DNA from: Odontesthes bonariensis
Taxonomy: Eukaryota > Chordata > Actinopteri > Atheriniformes > Atherinopsidae
Assembly (NCBI RefSeq): GCF_027942865.1
Contig: NC_134515.1
Location: 9,415,339-9,479,338, forward strand
Length of the DNA: 64,000 nt
Direction: 5' to 3'
The position numbers were made by a program, and so were the translations under genes. The notes below the pieces were generated by a model. The model was not told the origin of the DNA. It saw only the letters and a program-made list of their open reading frames with translations, and searched no databases. Positions 39,001 to 48,282 of the stretch are shown here, in pieces (the first letter of the stretch is position 1; each line of letters starts with the position of its first letter).

Positions 39001-42000
39001 ACAAGCAAACATATTTATTTTATTTTTATTTATTTTTTTTACATCTATGCAAATATATATGTAATATTTGTAACTTGAATAAGTGAGAAATTCAGAGTTA
39101 TTTAACATTAAGGAGTAGTTACATTTATAAGTTACATCTGGCCCTTTGAGGGCAACGATTATGCTGATGTGGCCCTCGGTGAAAATGAGTTTGACACCCC
39201 TGCTCTAGGTGCATCAAAGAATAGCATTTTAATCACTTCTCTCCTCTCTGTCTTTGTTCCTTATCCATTCACAGGAAGTCCACTTCAGTTCTATGTGGAC
39301 TACATGAACAGTGGGAATGTCAGTGCCCATGGCCCCGGCCTCATCCACGGCACCGTCAACAAGCCTGCTGTCTTCACTGTTAACACTAAAGATGCCGGAG
39401 AGGGTACGTTGTGTTAACTACAGCTTGCACATTTGTTTGATAAATGGACAAACCAAGGTGTTTTCTGGTGTTAAAGTTTAAGACGGGTCTATATTGTCAA
39501 AGTTCAGAGATCGAGAAAATGGGAGAGAGGGTTGAAACTAGCAATGAGATGCAACATAATCCCATATGACACTGTTCGTGTCTTTTCCTTGTAGGTGGTC
39601 TCTCTCTGGCCATCGAGGGTCCGTCCAAGGCAGACATCAGCTGCGTGGACAACCAGGACGGGACCTGCACTGTGTCTTATCTGCCGGTTCTGCCTGGAGA
39701 CTACAGCATCCTGGTCAAATACAACGACAAGCACATCCCAGGCAGCCCCTTCTCTGCCAGGATTACTGGTACGGCCTTCATTAAAGCCTCCACACATGCA
39801 GTATTCCACATATTTTCAAACATTCGATTTTATAATGCTTTTTAAGAGAATGTTTTAGGTCTTAATGGGGTAAAAGTTGAATGTGCATGGAAAGGGTCCT
39901 TATTTAATGCACAGACCACTTAAACTGGCCCCTGTCAAAGAGAAGGAGCCGCAGCTTCACAACAAGCTCCTTTCAGATGTCTAACCCCTCATTGCACGTA
40001 TTAGCAATGTCATTATTTTACAACCTTTACTCACTAGATTTCCAAATATTAGTTTAAGTCATTTTACATGTCTGTAAAAAGACTATGAAGTCAATCGGTA
40101 TTCTAAGTAGAGTTGGTTCATTGATAAACCATTCCTCTGTCTTAACTTTTTATTACAGTTTAATTTATGTGGGCTGTTACATGTCCTACTTTTCTTACCA
40201 AGATTTTACTCATCCAAAATACATTTTTGAGAATGATTAGTTTTGCTAAAAGCACCGATTCTTCTGCTCCCCTTTTCAAAAAATTCAAACTGTTATCAAT
40301 TTTCAATGTGAACATATATCAAACGTGTGTGTTTTATGTATAAATATGTACATCTAACTCATGAGCTACAATCTACCCACATCACTACAATCGATATCAA
40401 CATTGTCATTGTTCAAAAAACACCTGAAAAGATTTTTACTTGGCAAAGATTTGTAACACTGTTTGGTTTCTCTTATGCACTTTTGTAACTATATATATAT
40501 ATATATATTTTGTGTGTAAATTGTTTATTTCTTGTCTTATTTTTAATCATTTTTTGTGTCCATATTTAATTTTGACACTGTAAAGATAACTATAGTTGCT
40601 TATATTGGGGAGGTATCTCTATAAGCCTTTTTTGGCTTCAAACTTCTCCAGCACAATTTTAAATTTTATTATTATTATGTTTTATATGTAAAATGTGCAA
40701 GTAAATAATAATAATAATAAAAAAAATACATGTAAGGCCATTAAAATTTATTTTTTTTTTTTTTAAAAATAGGTTATTCTGGATGTTTATCAGTTTGTAC
40801 CATAACTGGGTAATCGTTATGTACCCGTCTCCAGGTGACGACTCCATGAGGATGTCCCATCTTAAGGTGGGCTCAGCTGCAGATATCCCGCTGGACATCG
40901 GAGAGCTTGACCTCAGCCAGCTGACTGCCTCCCTCACCACGCCGTCTGGCCGTGAGGAACCCTGCCTGCTGAAGATGCTGCGCAATGGACATGTTGGTGA
41001 GTGTGTAAGCATCTGATTTAAGCAGGAATACACCAACTGAAAACATAACGATAAACTCCTCCCCTTGTTTTTGTGCACTTTCTTGCCACAGGTATCTCTT
41101 TTGTTCCCAAGGAGATTGGAGAGCATCTTGTGAACATCAAAAAGAATGGTCGCCACATTCCCAGCAGCCCCATTGCGGTGATGATCAACCAGTCAGAGAT
41201 CGGTGATGCCAGCCGTGTGCGTGTGAGCGGTCAGGGCCTGAGTGAAGCCAGAACCTTTGAGCCGGCCGAGTTCATCATTGACACTCGTGATGCAGGTACA
41301 TGTTTGATTTAAAAAAAGATCCTCGCTCTGCTAAAGATGTTTTAGCTTTCTGCGTTCAGATTTAATATTTTTCCCACTTTCTCATTGCTCTGTCGTACAG
41401 GATACGGCGGCCTGAGCCTGTCCATCGAGGGGCCCAGCAAAGTGGACATCAACACTGAGGACCAAGAGGATGGCACCCTCAAGGTCACCTACTGCCCCAC
41501 TGAGCCTGGACATTACATCATCAACATCAAATTTGCTGACCAACATGTGCCAGGTGCTTACCATAAAACTGTCAGGGATTAACAAGCAGAGCTGCTTTTA
41601 AATGAAATGAATTAATCATTGTGTGCGTGTGTGTTCTTACAGGAAGTGCATTCACAGTGAAGGTAACAGGGGAGGGCAGGATGAAGGAGAGTATCACCAG
41701 GAAGAAGAGGGCGGCATCGGTCGCTAACGTCGGCAGCCAGTGTGACCTCAGCCTGAAGATCCCAGGTGAGGATCCATCACATTGCAACCACATTATAAAT
41801 GAATTGTAACACCAGCAATGTTCTATGTTCTTATCCTTTTTTGGCTCATAGAATTTTTTACAATCAAATTTTTATTTTCATTTCAATAAGTCCAACAGAA
41901 ATATTTCAGAGGATACAATCTTATTAGAATGGATTCCAAAGAAAAACAGTTGGCCCAAGACGTAAGAACGTGTCATGGGAGAACACAGCGAAAGTTAGAT

Positions 42001-42022
42001 GAGGATGATGATAATTATATTT

Positions 42023-42061
<39 letters not shown>

Positions 42062-45000
42062 ACTTCATGTGTGTCTGCGTCTTTTCAGAGATCAGCATAG
42101 CGGACATGACTGCTCAGGTGACCAGCCCTTCAGGCCAGGTTCACAAGGCGGAGATCATGGAGGGAGAGAACAACACCTACTGCATCCGTTTTGTTCCCAC
42201 CGAGACCGGTGTGCACACGGTGTGCGTGAAGTACAACGGCATGCATGTGCCCGGGAGCCCGTTCCAGTTTACTGTCGGCCCCTTGGGCGAGGGCGGGGCT
42301 CATAAGGTTCGTGCTGGAGGGCCGGGCCTGGAGAGAGCAGAGGCTGGAGTGCCAGGTTGGTGTAAAAGGTGCACGTTTGTGTTGCAGAATGTATTTTGGA
42401 CCATGCGTCTGACTGTTTTTGGCCTCCATGCCTTGTTTAGCTGAGTTCAGTATTTGGACGAGGGAGGCTGGAGCTGGAGGTCTCAGCATTGCTGTGGAGG
42501 GACCAAGCAAGGCTGAAATCGCTTTTGAGGACCGCAAGGACGGCTCCAGCGGAGTGTCTTACATTGTGCAGGAACCTGGTGAGAGAAGACGAGCAAACAT
42601 CAAATCAGTTTAAATGCCTGTATTTGTGTCATGCTTCACTTAGTATTCTGTAGTCTACAAGTTTAATACCTTGTTGACAGTTTCTTCTTGCTGTTACACA
42701 TATGTAACGCATGCATGCAGTGGAGGGTGCTCACTGTTGGGTCGGTGACCCTCTGACTGGTCTGATCTGTTCCTCCGTAGGTGACTACGAGGTGTCGATC
42801 CGTTTCAACGACGAGCACATCCCCGACAGCCCCTTCATCGTCCCCGTGGCCTCGCCATCGGACGACGCTCGTCGCCTCACTGTTGCCAGTCTTCAGGTGA
42901 GGCTCTGGGACACACACACATCCATGTGCGCACAGACCAGGCCACAGCGCACCGCCCACAATGCAGCAGCAGTAACTTGTTCTTTTGATTTATTTTTGGA
43001 CTCTACATAAAATTGAAGAAGACAAAAGACTTGGATATCGGTTCAAATTCAGTTTCAGTGGTTGTGCACGATAACCAATGGTACTGATTCTCTGAGTATG
43101 TGACCGAGATGTTTGTGGTGGCTGGATTTCACAAACTCTTAGGGCTAACCTTGACTTCAGTCTCCACTACATGTTCAAAAGGTTCCAGACAAGCACTCAG
43201 TCTGTTATGTCCCAGATAATGGACTGCAACATGAAATGGAAACTGAACACGTAGGTTAAAAGAGTAAGACGTTGATTTTAAATACGTAGCCTGGTGTGAA
43301 GTAGCCAAAGTGGTCTCCATGCAAGCCACTCGTCACGGCTGCAGCCAGTCAAGCTAACAGTAGCTCGAAGCAACTTTTATCTTAGAGATATTAAACAAAT
43401 TTAACATATCACAAAGTAGTGCCCGCTCAATCTATCAGAGCATTGTTTATTCTTATTGGCTCTCCTGCATGACGGGATCTTTTAGTTCATATAAGTTTAT
43501 GAAGTTCAGCTGGATTATGGAAGGTGATGTGGTCACCTGAAGAAAAAAGCACTGCACCCATGATAATAAACAAATATTAGTTTAGTAGAAAATGAAGATG
43601 CAACGGTTATTCTAAATGGTTTTAAAGGTGCAAATGTAATCATGTAAAACCTCGGGTTGAGTTAGAAGACCAACTGCTGCTGCATTATTGGGTAGTGTGA
43701 AGGCTTCTGGGATAAAAGAGGACTGTGTGTGTTTCTCGTGCCTCATTCTAAAGGCTCTCAACAGCCTCCCAACTCTGAAAGTGTGACGGGGCGCTAAAGG
43801 GTTAAAGAGGTTGGATTTGGGCTGTTTTTCCCCCTCTCTCCCTCTCTCTGTTTACACTCACACAAATACACAGAGCTGTGTCGGAACTCATTTCCAATGG
43901 AAAAAGATTTTATGGATGGAAAAGATAAAGACAAGTTGGACTTAATTCTGGAAATGAGCTTTTTATCAGAACTTTTCCCGTCACAGATGAATAAACTCGC
44001 AAATACACCACAGGACATGAACACTGGCTTATTCTTTCAGAACGTGGCCCTCGTTCTTTCTTTCCAGCTTTTGTTTAATTTCCACAATTGCTTGACTTCT
44101 CTGCCTTTTTTTACTGCACAGCCCTCCTCTTTAGCCTTGTTAGCGACCTCCAGGTAAGGTTAACAGTAGTTCCAGTTGTCTGAATGTGATACTTTGTGCT
44201 CATAATGCTGTTAAGTAGATAATATTGGCACATTTCAATGATTGCTAAGTAAGGCCGGGGTGGGAGGAGTGGGACTGGGTGGTAATTTGGCCGCCAGTGC
44301 AGCGTTTGAGTGTGTGAGTATGTGTTGTTGAGCAGGAGTCGGGTTTGAAGGTGAACCAGCCAGCATCGTTTGCTGTAAGCCTTAATGGGGCCAAGGGCGT
44401 GATTGATGCAAAGGTCCACAGCCCATCTGGAGCACTCGAGGAGTGCTGTGTCACTGAGATTGACCAAGGTAACCCAGGAGAAACTCCATCTGAACAGTAC
44501 CGGACCTCACACTGAACCTATGCCACGTTTTTGGGAGGTTTCATTGGCCATAACTTTCGCCTCCTCTCTGGTTGTTTAGATAAGTATGCAGTCCGGTTCA
44601 TCCCCAGAGAGAATGGTCTCTATCTCATTGATGTGAAGTTCAACGGAAGTCACATCCCAGGTAGTCCGTTTAAGATCCGGGTTGGAGAGACGGGCCAGGC
44701 CGGCGACCCAGGGATGGTGTCTGCCTATGGACCAGGGCTGGAGGGAGGCACCACAGGTATCACACCACCACCTCCACAAATTAAGCAGCATTCCTGCACA
44801 GTAGGTTTTCAGTGTTTTCCAGCTCAGGATGAACACTTTGGTGCCATATAACTAAGCCAGAGCAGGTTTTGGTGTCAAAGGCAAGAAGTATCAAAACCAT
44901 ATTCCTAGAGGGCACCATTTCTTTATCTGAACATTACAGCTGCAAAGCATTTCTGCTTGGAGTTCCTTATAACTGTACTAAATCCTGACGTTAAGCTTGT

Positions 45001-46010
45001 CTGAGTTATGGGGGGGGGGAAAAAAGTTGATTACAATCGCTTTCCCTGTTCATTGTCAACTCAGTTCTCCCTTTTCTGTCTCAATCGTGTCCAGGAACTG
45101 CGTGTGAGTTTGTGGTTAACACATGCACTGCAGGCCCCGGGGCTTTAGCCGTGACCATTGACGGGCCCTCCAAGGTGAAGATGGACTGTGTGGAGTGCCC
45201 CGAGGGTTATAGAGTCACATACACCCCAATGGCCCCCGGCAACTATCTCATCTCCATCAAATATGGTGGTCCTTACCACATCGTCGGAAGCCCCTTCAAG
45301 GCCAAGATCACAGGTCAAGATTCTTTGTTTGTTTTTAATTCAAAAGATTAATGGAAATCCCACCATCATTGACTTACACCGTCTTCTCCTTCCTCCAGGT
45401 ACCAAGCTGGTGTCCAGCCACAGTATGCACGAGACTTCCTCTGTCATGGTTGACCCTGTGACCCGTGCCATCAGCTGTTCTCAGCAGGGTGCTCCCATCA
45501 GTTCAGATGCCAGCAAGGTGGTGGCTAAAGGCCCAGGCCTGACCAAAGGCTTCATTGGTCAGAAGAACAACTTCTGCGTTGACTGCAGCAAAGCAGGTGT
45601 GTAAAGTCAGGACATCAACAAGTGAATTTTTTTTCTTTCATCCCTTCTTGACATATCTCTCTTATTTTCCTCCCTTTTTTAAACGTTTTGTTTTGGTTGT
45701 GAAAATGTATCATTATAAAAGCTGAAACATAAATCTAATGCCAGCATAGATGAGTGTGCAGCAATCACATCATCTCTTGTGGTCACCAAGCTTACACCAG
45801 TATCATGTCTCGTCTCATCCTGCAGGTCGCAACATGCTCCTGGTTGGCGTGGATGGTCCTAAGGTCCCCTGCGAGGAGATCCTGGTGAAACATACGGGCA
45901 ATCGCGTGTACAACGTCAGCTACCAGCTCAAAGAGAAGGGAGAGTACATTCTGGTGGTCAAGTGGGGGGATGAACACATCCCCGGCAGCCCCTACCACAT
46001 CACCGTTTAA
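3066..46010 (+). CDS. flna: Filamin A, complete coding span (48 coding exons)
   Basis: This is the actin-crosslinking filamin A. An N-terminal actin-binding domain of two calponin-homology domains (residues about 40-270) is followed by a rod of immunoglobulin-like repeats, hinge 1 (about 1648-1679), rod 2, hinge 2 (about 2418-2457) and the C-terminal dimerisation repeat. Filamins dimerise, crosslink F-actin and scaffold integrins, GTPases and other partners at the cell cortex. Forty-eight exons with consensus splice sites total 7,635 nt including the TAA at 46008-46010, giving 2,544 residues. The exact multiple of three supports every junction. It is FLNA rather than FLNB or FLNC because of the N terminus, the [20 protein letters not shown] stretch in repeat 6 and hinge 2. 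Human FLNA has 2,647 residues; most of the difference is one missing repeat. Exon coordinates are in the domain entries below. Confidence 0.96.
4011..4038. repeat. CG/CA dinucleotide microsatellite
   Basis: A short CGCGCG run followed by about eleven CA units on the plus strand in flna intron 1. Confidence 0.85.
5521..6115 (+). pseudogene. Fossil Tc1/mariner transposase
   Basis: Plus-strand text resembles the C-terminal half of a Tc1-family transposase. It contains [17 protein letters not shown], then [10 protein letters not shown], and after a frameshift [10 protein letters not shown] (around the second catalytic acid) and [18 protein letters not shown] (around the third). Stops and frame changes break the reading frame. 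The N-terminal helix-turn-helix half and the terminal repeats were not recognised, so the ends are approximate. The copy cannot encode a working enzyme. Confidence 0.75.
6116..9808. other. flna intron 1, unremarkable stretch
   Basis: Mixed AT-rich intronic sequence with C-runs near 6702-6713 and purine/pyrimidine-rich tracts at about 9180-9500. No gene, RNA gene or intact mobile element was recognised. Confidence 0.5.
9809..9851. repeat. Long poly(T) tract
   Basis: About 40 uninterrupted T on the plus strand in flna intron 1. It may be the tail of an antisense retroelement, but no body was recognised next to it. Confidence 0.9.
10236..10440 (+). mobile_element. L2-like LINE 3' tail remnant
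   Basis: The segment contains the usual fish L2 tail elements in order: a TTCCTTAAAACTTTCCTCTTTG stretch corresponding to the RT C terminus, then TTGTAAAGCACTTTGTAACT and a short AT-rich end. The copy is truncated and decayed, with no reading frame. Confidence 0.5.
10441..14964. other. flna intron 1, distal part
   Basis: AT-rich intronic sequence with G-runs near 12120 and C-runs near 13015-13030. No exon, RNA gene or intact transposon was recognised up to the exon 2 acceptor at 14963-14964. Confidence 0.45.
17762..25083 (+). CDS. flna: flna exons 4-11: Ig repeats 1-3
   Basis: Coding exons are 17762-17909, 18519-18637, 18727-18804, 20585-20747, 20838-21038, 23054-23191, 24873-24999 and the start of 25083-25219. 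Repeat 1 runs from ARAYGPGIEP to SPFEVEIG. Repeat 2 runs from [18 protein letters not shown] to SPFTVNVGE. Repeat 3 begins [14 protein letters not shown] and ends [15 protein letters not shown]. Introns are mostly phase 1 inside repeats. The long introns after exons 6, 8 and 9 hold only intronic sequence, apart from a LINE in intron 9. Confidence 0.94.
17956..18454. mobile_element. Non-autonomous hAT-type MITE in flna intron 4
   Basis: A 499-bp element with terminal inverted repeats CAGAGATGGGACCAAGTCAC (left) and GTGACTTGAGTCCCCATCTCTG (right). It is flanked by TTAGCAGT and TTAGCATT, a near-perfect 8-bp target duplication typical of hAT elements. The interior is rich in AAGTC/GAGTC words in both orientations. 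There is no transposase frame. Confidence 0.8.
18805..20584. other. flna intron 6
   Basis: A 1.8-kb GT-AG intron of AT-rich sequence. No gene, RNA gene or intact mobile element was recognised. Confidence 0.5.
21039..23053. other. flna intron 8
   Basis: A 2.0-kb intron with no recognisable exon or transposon. Confidence 0.5.
23786..24637 (+). mobile_element. 5'-truncated L2-like LINE with intact RT C-terminal frame
   Basis: An open frame at 23814-24446 encodes about 210 residues matching the reverse-transcriptase C terminus of L2/Maui-type fish LINEs. It contains [54 protein letters not shown] and a [11 protein letters not shown]-type end. After the stop comes the family tail: TGTAAAGCACATTGAGTTGC, then ATATAAATAAAGATGCC. 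It lies in flna intron 9, in the sense orientation. The endonuclease and most of the RT are missing, so it cannot transpose. The intact frame suggests it is fairly young. Confidence 0.8.
25083..30058 (+). CDS. flna: flna exons 11-21: Ig repeats 4-8
   Basis: Coding exons are 25083-25219, 25310-25506, 25615-25728, 25847-25990, 26070-26193, 27267-27427, 27509-27599, 28226-28395, 28742-28859, 29657-29769 and 29909-30058. Repeat 4 starts [11 protein letters not shown], repeat 5 [12 protein letters not shown], repeat 6 [14 protein letters not shown], repeat 7 [15 protein letters not shown] and repeat 8 [17 protein letters not shown]. Repeat 6 carries the long insert [20 protein letters not shown] that is diagnostic of filamin A. 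Exon 21 ends in phase 0 after ATDPSK at the end of repeat 8, which is where the order departs from the mammalian protein. Confidence 0.94.
26194..27266. other. flna intron 15 with AT microsatellite
   Basis: A 1.1-kb intron with a TA dinucleotide run at about 26393-26418. No exon or transposon was recognised. Confidence 0.6.
28860..29656. other. flna intron 19
   Basis: An AT-rich intron with a poly(T) run at about 29128-29152. Nothing else was recognised. Confidence 0.5.
30163..34091 (+). CDS. flna: flna exons 22-29: repeats equivalent to human 10-15 (start)
   Basis: Coding exons are 30163-30481, 30971-31144, 31244-31406, 31496-31656, 32158-32325, 32439-32562, 33654-33810 and 33902-34091. 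In human numbering, repeat 10 starts [15 protein letters not shown], 11 [18 protein letters not shown], 12 [18 protein letters not shown], 13 [17 protein letters not shown] and 14 [18 protein letters not shown]. Repeat 15 begins at ASKCTVT at the end of exon 29. Exon 22 joins directly to repeat 8, so the repeat that precedes [11 protein letters not shown] in human FLNA (repeat 9) is absent. All introns are short with good GT-AG ends. Confidence 0.94.
31827..32071 (+). mobile_element. L2-like LINE 3' tail in flna intron 25
   Basis: The segment has the tail signature of the same LINE type as at 23.8-24.6 kb: TTTTTAAATCCAGGTTAAAAACAT, TATGTAAAGCACTTTGAATTG, and CTATACAAATAAATTTGATT. It is heavily truncated with no coding frame. 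Confidence 0.65.
32563..33653. other. flna intron 27 with poly(T) tract
   Basis: A 1.1-kb intron with about 33 consecutive T at 33551-33583. No exon or named repeat was recognised. Confidence 0.55.
34660..35060 (-). mobile_element. Possible decayed LINE fragment, antisense, in intron 29
   Basis: The stretch holds words such as TCTGGGTCCCCCTGGATCTG and TGGTGCCTACTACCTG followed by a run of CACCTT and CTCCTTC words. These resemble the antisense strand of a common fish LINE RT region. It is degenerate, with no frame. The assignment is weak and rests on overall resemblance only. Confidence 0.3.
35904..35927 (+). CDS. flna: flna exon 30: 24-nt alternative microexon
   Basis: A 24-nt exon between a polypyrimidine tract ending TTATCAG and the donor GTAAGC. 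It encodes VSIGGHGL across phase-1 junctions. The same eight residues form the optional segment that separates the two main human FLNA isoforms. Skipping it joins exon 29 to exon 31 without a frame change, so both forms are likely here. It lies at the start of repeat 15, before the strand [12 protein letters not shown]. Confidence 0.85.
   Translation, partial: SQSAVMV
36387..37992 (+). CDS. flna: flna exons 31-33: repeat 15, hinge 1 and start of repeat 16
   Basis: Coding exons are 36387-36634, 37064-37138 and 37893-37992. Exon 31 completes repeat 15 and ends FQVT in phase 0. Exon 32 is 75 nt in phase 0 at both ends and encodes a glutamine-rich linker, [20 protein letters not shown] then AQQPW, which is hinge 1. 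Exon 33 opens [13 protein letters not shown] and enters repeat 16 ([18 protein letters not shown]). Hinge 1 gives rod flexibility and is calpain-sensitive in mammals. The fish hinge is a little shorter and diverged, as hinges usually are. Confidence 0.9.
38092..45313 (+). CDS. flna: flna exons 34-46: repeats 16-23 (rod 2)
   Basis: Coding exons are 38092-38232, 39275-39403, 39595-39768, 40835-40996, 41092-41295, 41401-41553, 41643-41765, 42089-42355, 42441-42578, 42781-42896, 44336-44468, 44580-44756 and 45095-45313. Repeat 17 starts [16 protein letters not shown], 19 [16 protein letters not shown], 21 [16 protein letters not shown] and 23 [14 protein letters not shown]. Repeat 20 includes [13 protein letters not shown], so the serine equivalent to the regulated human Ser2152 is kept as about Ser2052. 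Repeat 21, the integrin-tail binding repeat, is nearly unchanged. In its KDGSSGVSY text, serine replaces the human cysteine. Confidence 0.94.
38284..39202 (+). mobile_element. hAT element with BED-finger remnant in flna intron 34
   Basis: A 919-bp element flanked by a perfect 8-bp duplication, CTCTAGGT, at 38276-38283 and 39203-39210. The ends are GTGTCAAACTCG on the left and, on the reverse strand, CAGGGGTGTCAAACTCA on the right. Inside at about 38545-38740 the plus strand encodes a zinc-finger text [19 protein letters not shown] then ETKHAAE, like the BED-type finger of hAT transposases. The catalytic domain is absent. It is an internal-deletion derivative. Confidence 0.85.
40195..40760 (+). 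mobile_element. Possible decayed LINE 3' end in flna intron 36
   Basis: AT-rich sequence whose broken plus-strand frames resemble a LINE ORF2 C terminus (for example [12 protein letters not shown]). It is followed by a TA run at 40491-40508, a short 3' region and an ATA/AAT tail. The boundaries and family are uncertain. Confidence 0.35.
42030..42060. repeat. AT microsatellite in flna intron 40
   Basis: A run of alternating TA just 30 bases upstream of the exon 41 acceptor at 42087-42088. Confidence 0.85.
42897..44335. other. flna intron 43
   Basis: A 1.4-kb intron between repeat 22 exons. No exon or mobile element was recognised. Confidence 0.5.
45399..46010 (+). CDS. flna: flna exons 47-48: hinge 2 and dimerisation repeat 24
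   Basis: Coding exons are 45399-45596 and 45826-46010. Exon 47 encodes hinge 2 ([19 protein letters not shown]), then the start of repeat 24 ([20 protein letters not shown]). Exon 48 completes repeat 24 with [10 protein letters not shown] and [17 protein letters not shown] before TAA. Repeat 24 mediates filamin dimerisation. Its length and end match the family, so the C terminus is complete. Confidence 0.95.
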
Positions 46011-47400
46011 AAACCCAGCAAACGCCATGACCAGAAACTTATACCACTGTTAAAATCAGCTGCAACTCTGTCTCCAATCCAACCAATCGTTGTTTACAGC
46101 TCCAACACCCTCCCATGTTACAAATTTAAGATTTCCTATTTGATACCCAATTAAAACTCATGTCGGGCAGATCTGTGTTTTTAACAATCACTGTAATCCA
46201 GTTAAAAGAGGAACACGGTGAAATATTCCTCTCTGGTTATTCACTTCATTTCCTGTTTCTTTCATTCAGTAAACTTAGGGAGGCGAAAGATGCACCTTTT
46301 TATTACTGTAAACCTGCAGTCGGTTGTGCCTTTAGGCTGTTTTCGATTTTCAGCTGTACGCGAACATTAGTGGATTAGTCTAAACTATCGTAGATTGTCA
46401 GGATAACGTAGCAATGGTAGATTTTTGGCCCCCAGCTTTGGATGGAAGGTTACTGTTTACACTGGAGGAGCTCTTACATATGATTAAATAATGGCTTTAT
46501 GAGCTACTATATGAACAATCACAGGACTTGGATCAAAGAGTGTCTGGAGTGATGTGCCTTCCTCATGTTTGGGTCTTTTGGGTCTTTAGTGTCTTTAGTG
46601 TAAGAATGTTGACATGCTTTGATGGAAGACATTTAAAGTGTCTGTATGAAAGTCGGCTCGACTGTTACTGTTACTGCAGGGGTAGCCTCGTTTACCCAGT
46701 AAATGCTCTGCGCTCGCTCTCTCCAGCATGTGGTGTTTATGATGATCTTTAACTAACCCAGTTGTTTAACCTGCTGCTAGTGTGATCCAGTTTTAGCCAC
46801 TGCTGTTCTTAGTAGTAGGAAACTCGTTACGAATTATAGGGCATGTGAACAAATGGGAGCGGGAAACCATTAGTTTTCTCGTGGTTTGTTTTGCTAGTTC
46901 TCTCAACACTGCCACTGGGAGATATGCCGCTTTCAGTGTGTTAAGATTTGACATGTGCTCTGCATGTGCTTTAGGTTGTAAAGCTCTTTGAGATGCAGAA
47001 AAGGCTCTGAATTCAGGAGATTAAAAACATTAGCATGACGTGCAGCAGTTTGTGGCAACTCACTGCCTCGGTGTGGAACTTTTTCTGATGAATTAAAAGG
47101 TTTAAAAAAAGGGAAGTTTCCGACCATGTGCTGGACAGAAGAGTTAGAGTTGAAGATGATGTTGTGGTTTGTCATGTCCTTTAAGTACGATGACCAAAAA
47201 CAAGAAAGAACATGTTGCTTTTCTGTTTTGAATCTCACCTCCTCTCACTTCAGCCTCCACCCCCTCCCTTCGTCCCTCCTGTTCGCTTTGTGCCTAATCT
47301 ATATTTCAGAAGAAAAAATGAATCTTGTCCAGAATAAAAAGGCTTTAAAAGTGATTGTAAGACAGTATTTTGATACACAATAAAGTATTTTTTCCTGTCA
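46011..47400 (+). terminator. flna: flna 3' UTR with two poly(A) signals
   Basis: About 1.4 kb of non-coding sequence after the stop, with AATAAA at 47333-47338 and again at 47379-47384. The second is followed by a T-rich stretch (GTATTTTTTCC). The transcript probably ends near 47.4 kb. No other gene is seen in this stretch. Confidence 0.7.
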
Positions 47401-47663
47401 GTCTAATGGCTTTGTGTTTTCTTTAGACTCTTGACTTTTAAAGCTTTCTGTAAAATAACAAACCGTCTCCGTAAATTTTTTGTTCTTCAGGAATTTTCAT
47501 TAATCTTGGAGGTGATGTTAAATCTAATGAAAGTGAAAACTGTACGTTACTGGAATATGGAAAACCTTTGACAAATTTTCTTTCTACCTCCAGAGGCTGT
47601 TGCAGGAGAAGGCATCTTATCTTTATGTAGACCTCTGAGCAACAAGCCATCCATAAATAAAAC

Positions 47664-48274
47664 TAGGGCAGGGCGAGTTAACGCGATAACTCGTTAATTA
47701 TTTTACGCCGATAAATATTTTATCTCGCATTAATGCAGTTTTTTTTAAATTTATTTTATTGTAAAACTGTTGCTCACAGGCTTTTATTTTGTAAAAGTCT
47801 GCTGTCTGCTGTGGAACCGGAAAAGAAAGTAATCGGCGGATCCACCAAACCTGGAGAAGGGTACGGAACTTTTACTCGGCCATTTTCATTTTAAAGTTCT
47901 TCCAGACGGCGGAGTCGACAGAACCAAAGTCATCTGTAAACACTGCCAAGTTGAATTGTCTTCTCACCGTAGTAGTTCCAGTCTAAAATATCACTTAAAG
48001 GCAAAACACACAACTGATAGCAGCAAGTCATTCAAGGAAACAGTGGAGCGAGGCTTCTACATAAAAACTACAGAAAGATGCTGATTTTAAAAGTGTGTTT
48101 GCACAACAAATGTTATGGCACTTTCATTCATATGGCAGCACATTTAAAATAAAACTAAAAGCTATACACTACTTTTGAATTCACTTTTGGATTTTGCGTA
48201 CAAATGCGATTAATCGTGATTAATCAGGGAAATCATGTAATTAGATTAAAAATTTGAATCGTTGCCCAGCCCTA
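47664..48274 (+). mobile_element. hAT element with BED-finger remnant, intergenic
   Basis: A 611-bp element bounded by a perfect 8-bp duplication AATAAAAC at 47656-47663 and 48275-48282. The ends are TAGGGCAGGGCGAGTTAAC and, on the reverse strand, TAGGGCTGGGCAACGATTC. At about 47895-48020 the plus strand encodes VICKHCQVELSSH followed by LKYHLKAKH, a BED-type zinc finger. The rest of the transposase is missing. Confidence 0.85.
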
Positions 48275-48282
48275 AATAAAAC

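Noticed and set aside
3066-46010. Identity as filamin B or C
   Set aside because: The N terminus, the repeat 6 insert, the VSIGGHGL microexon and hinge 2 agree with filamin A. There is no long filamin-C-type insert in repeat 20.
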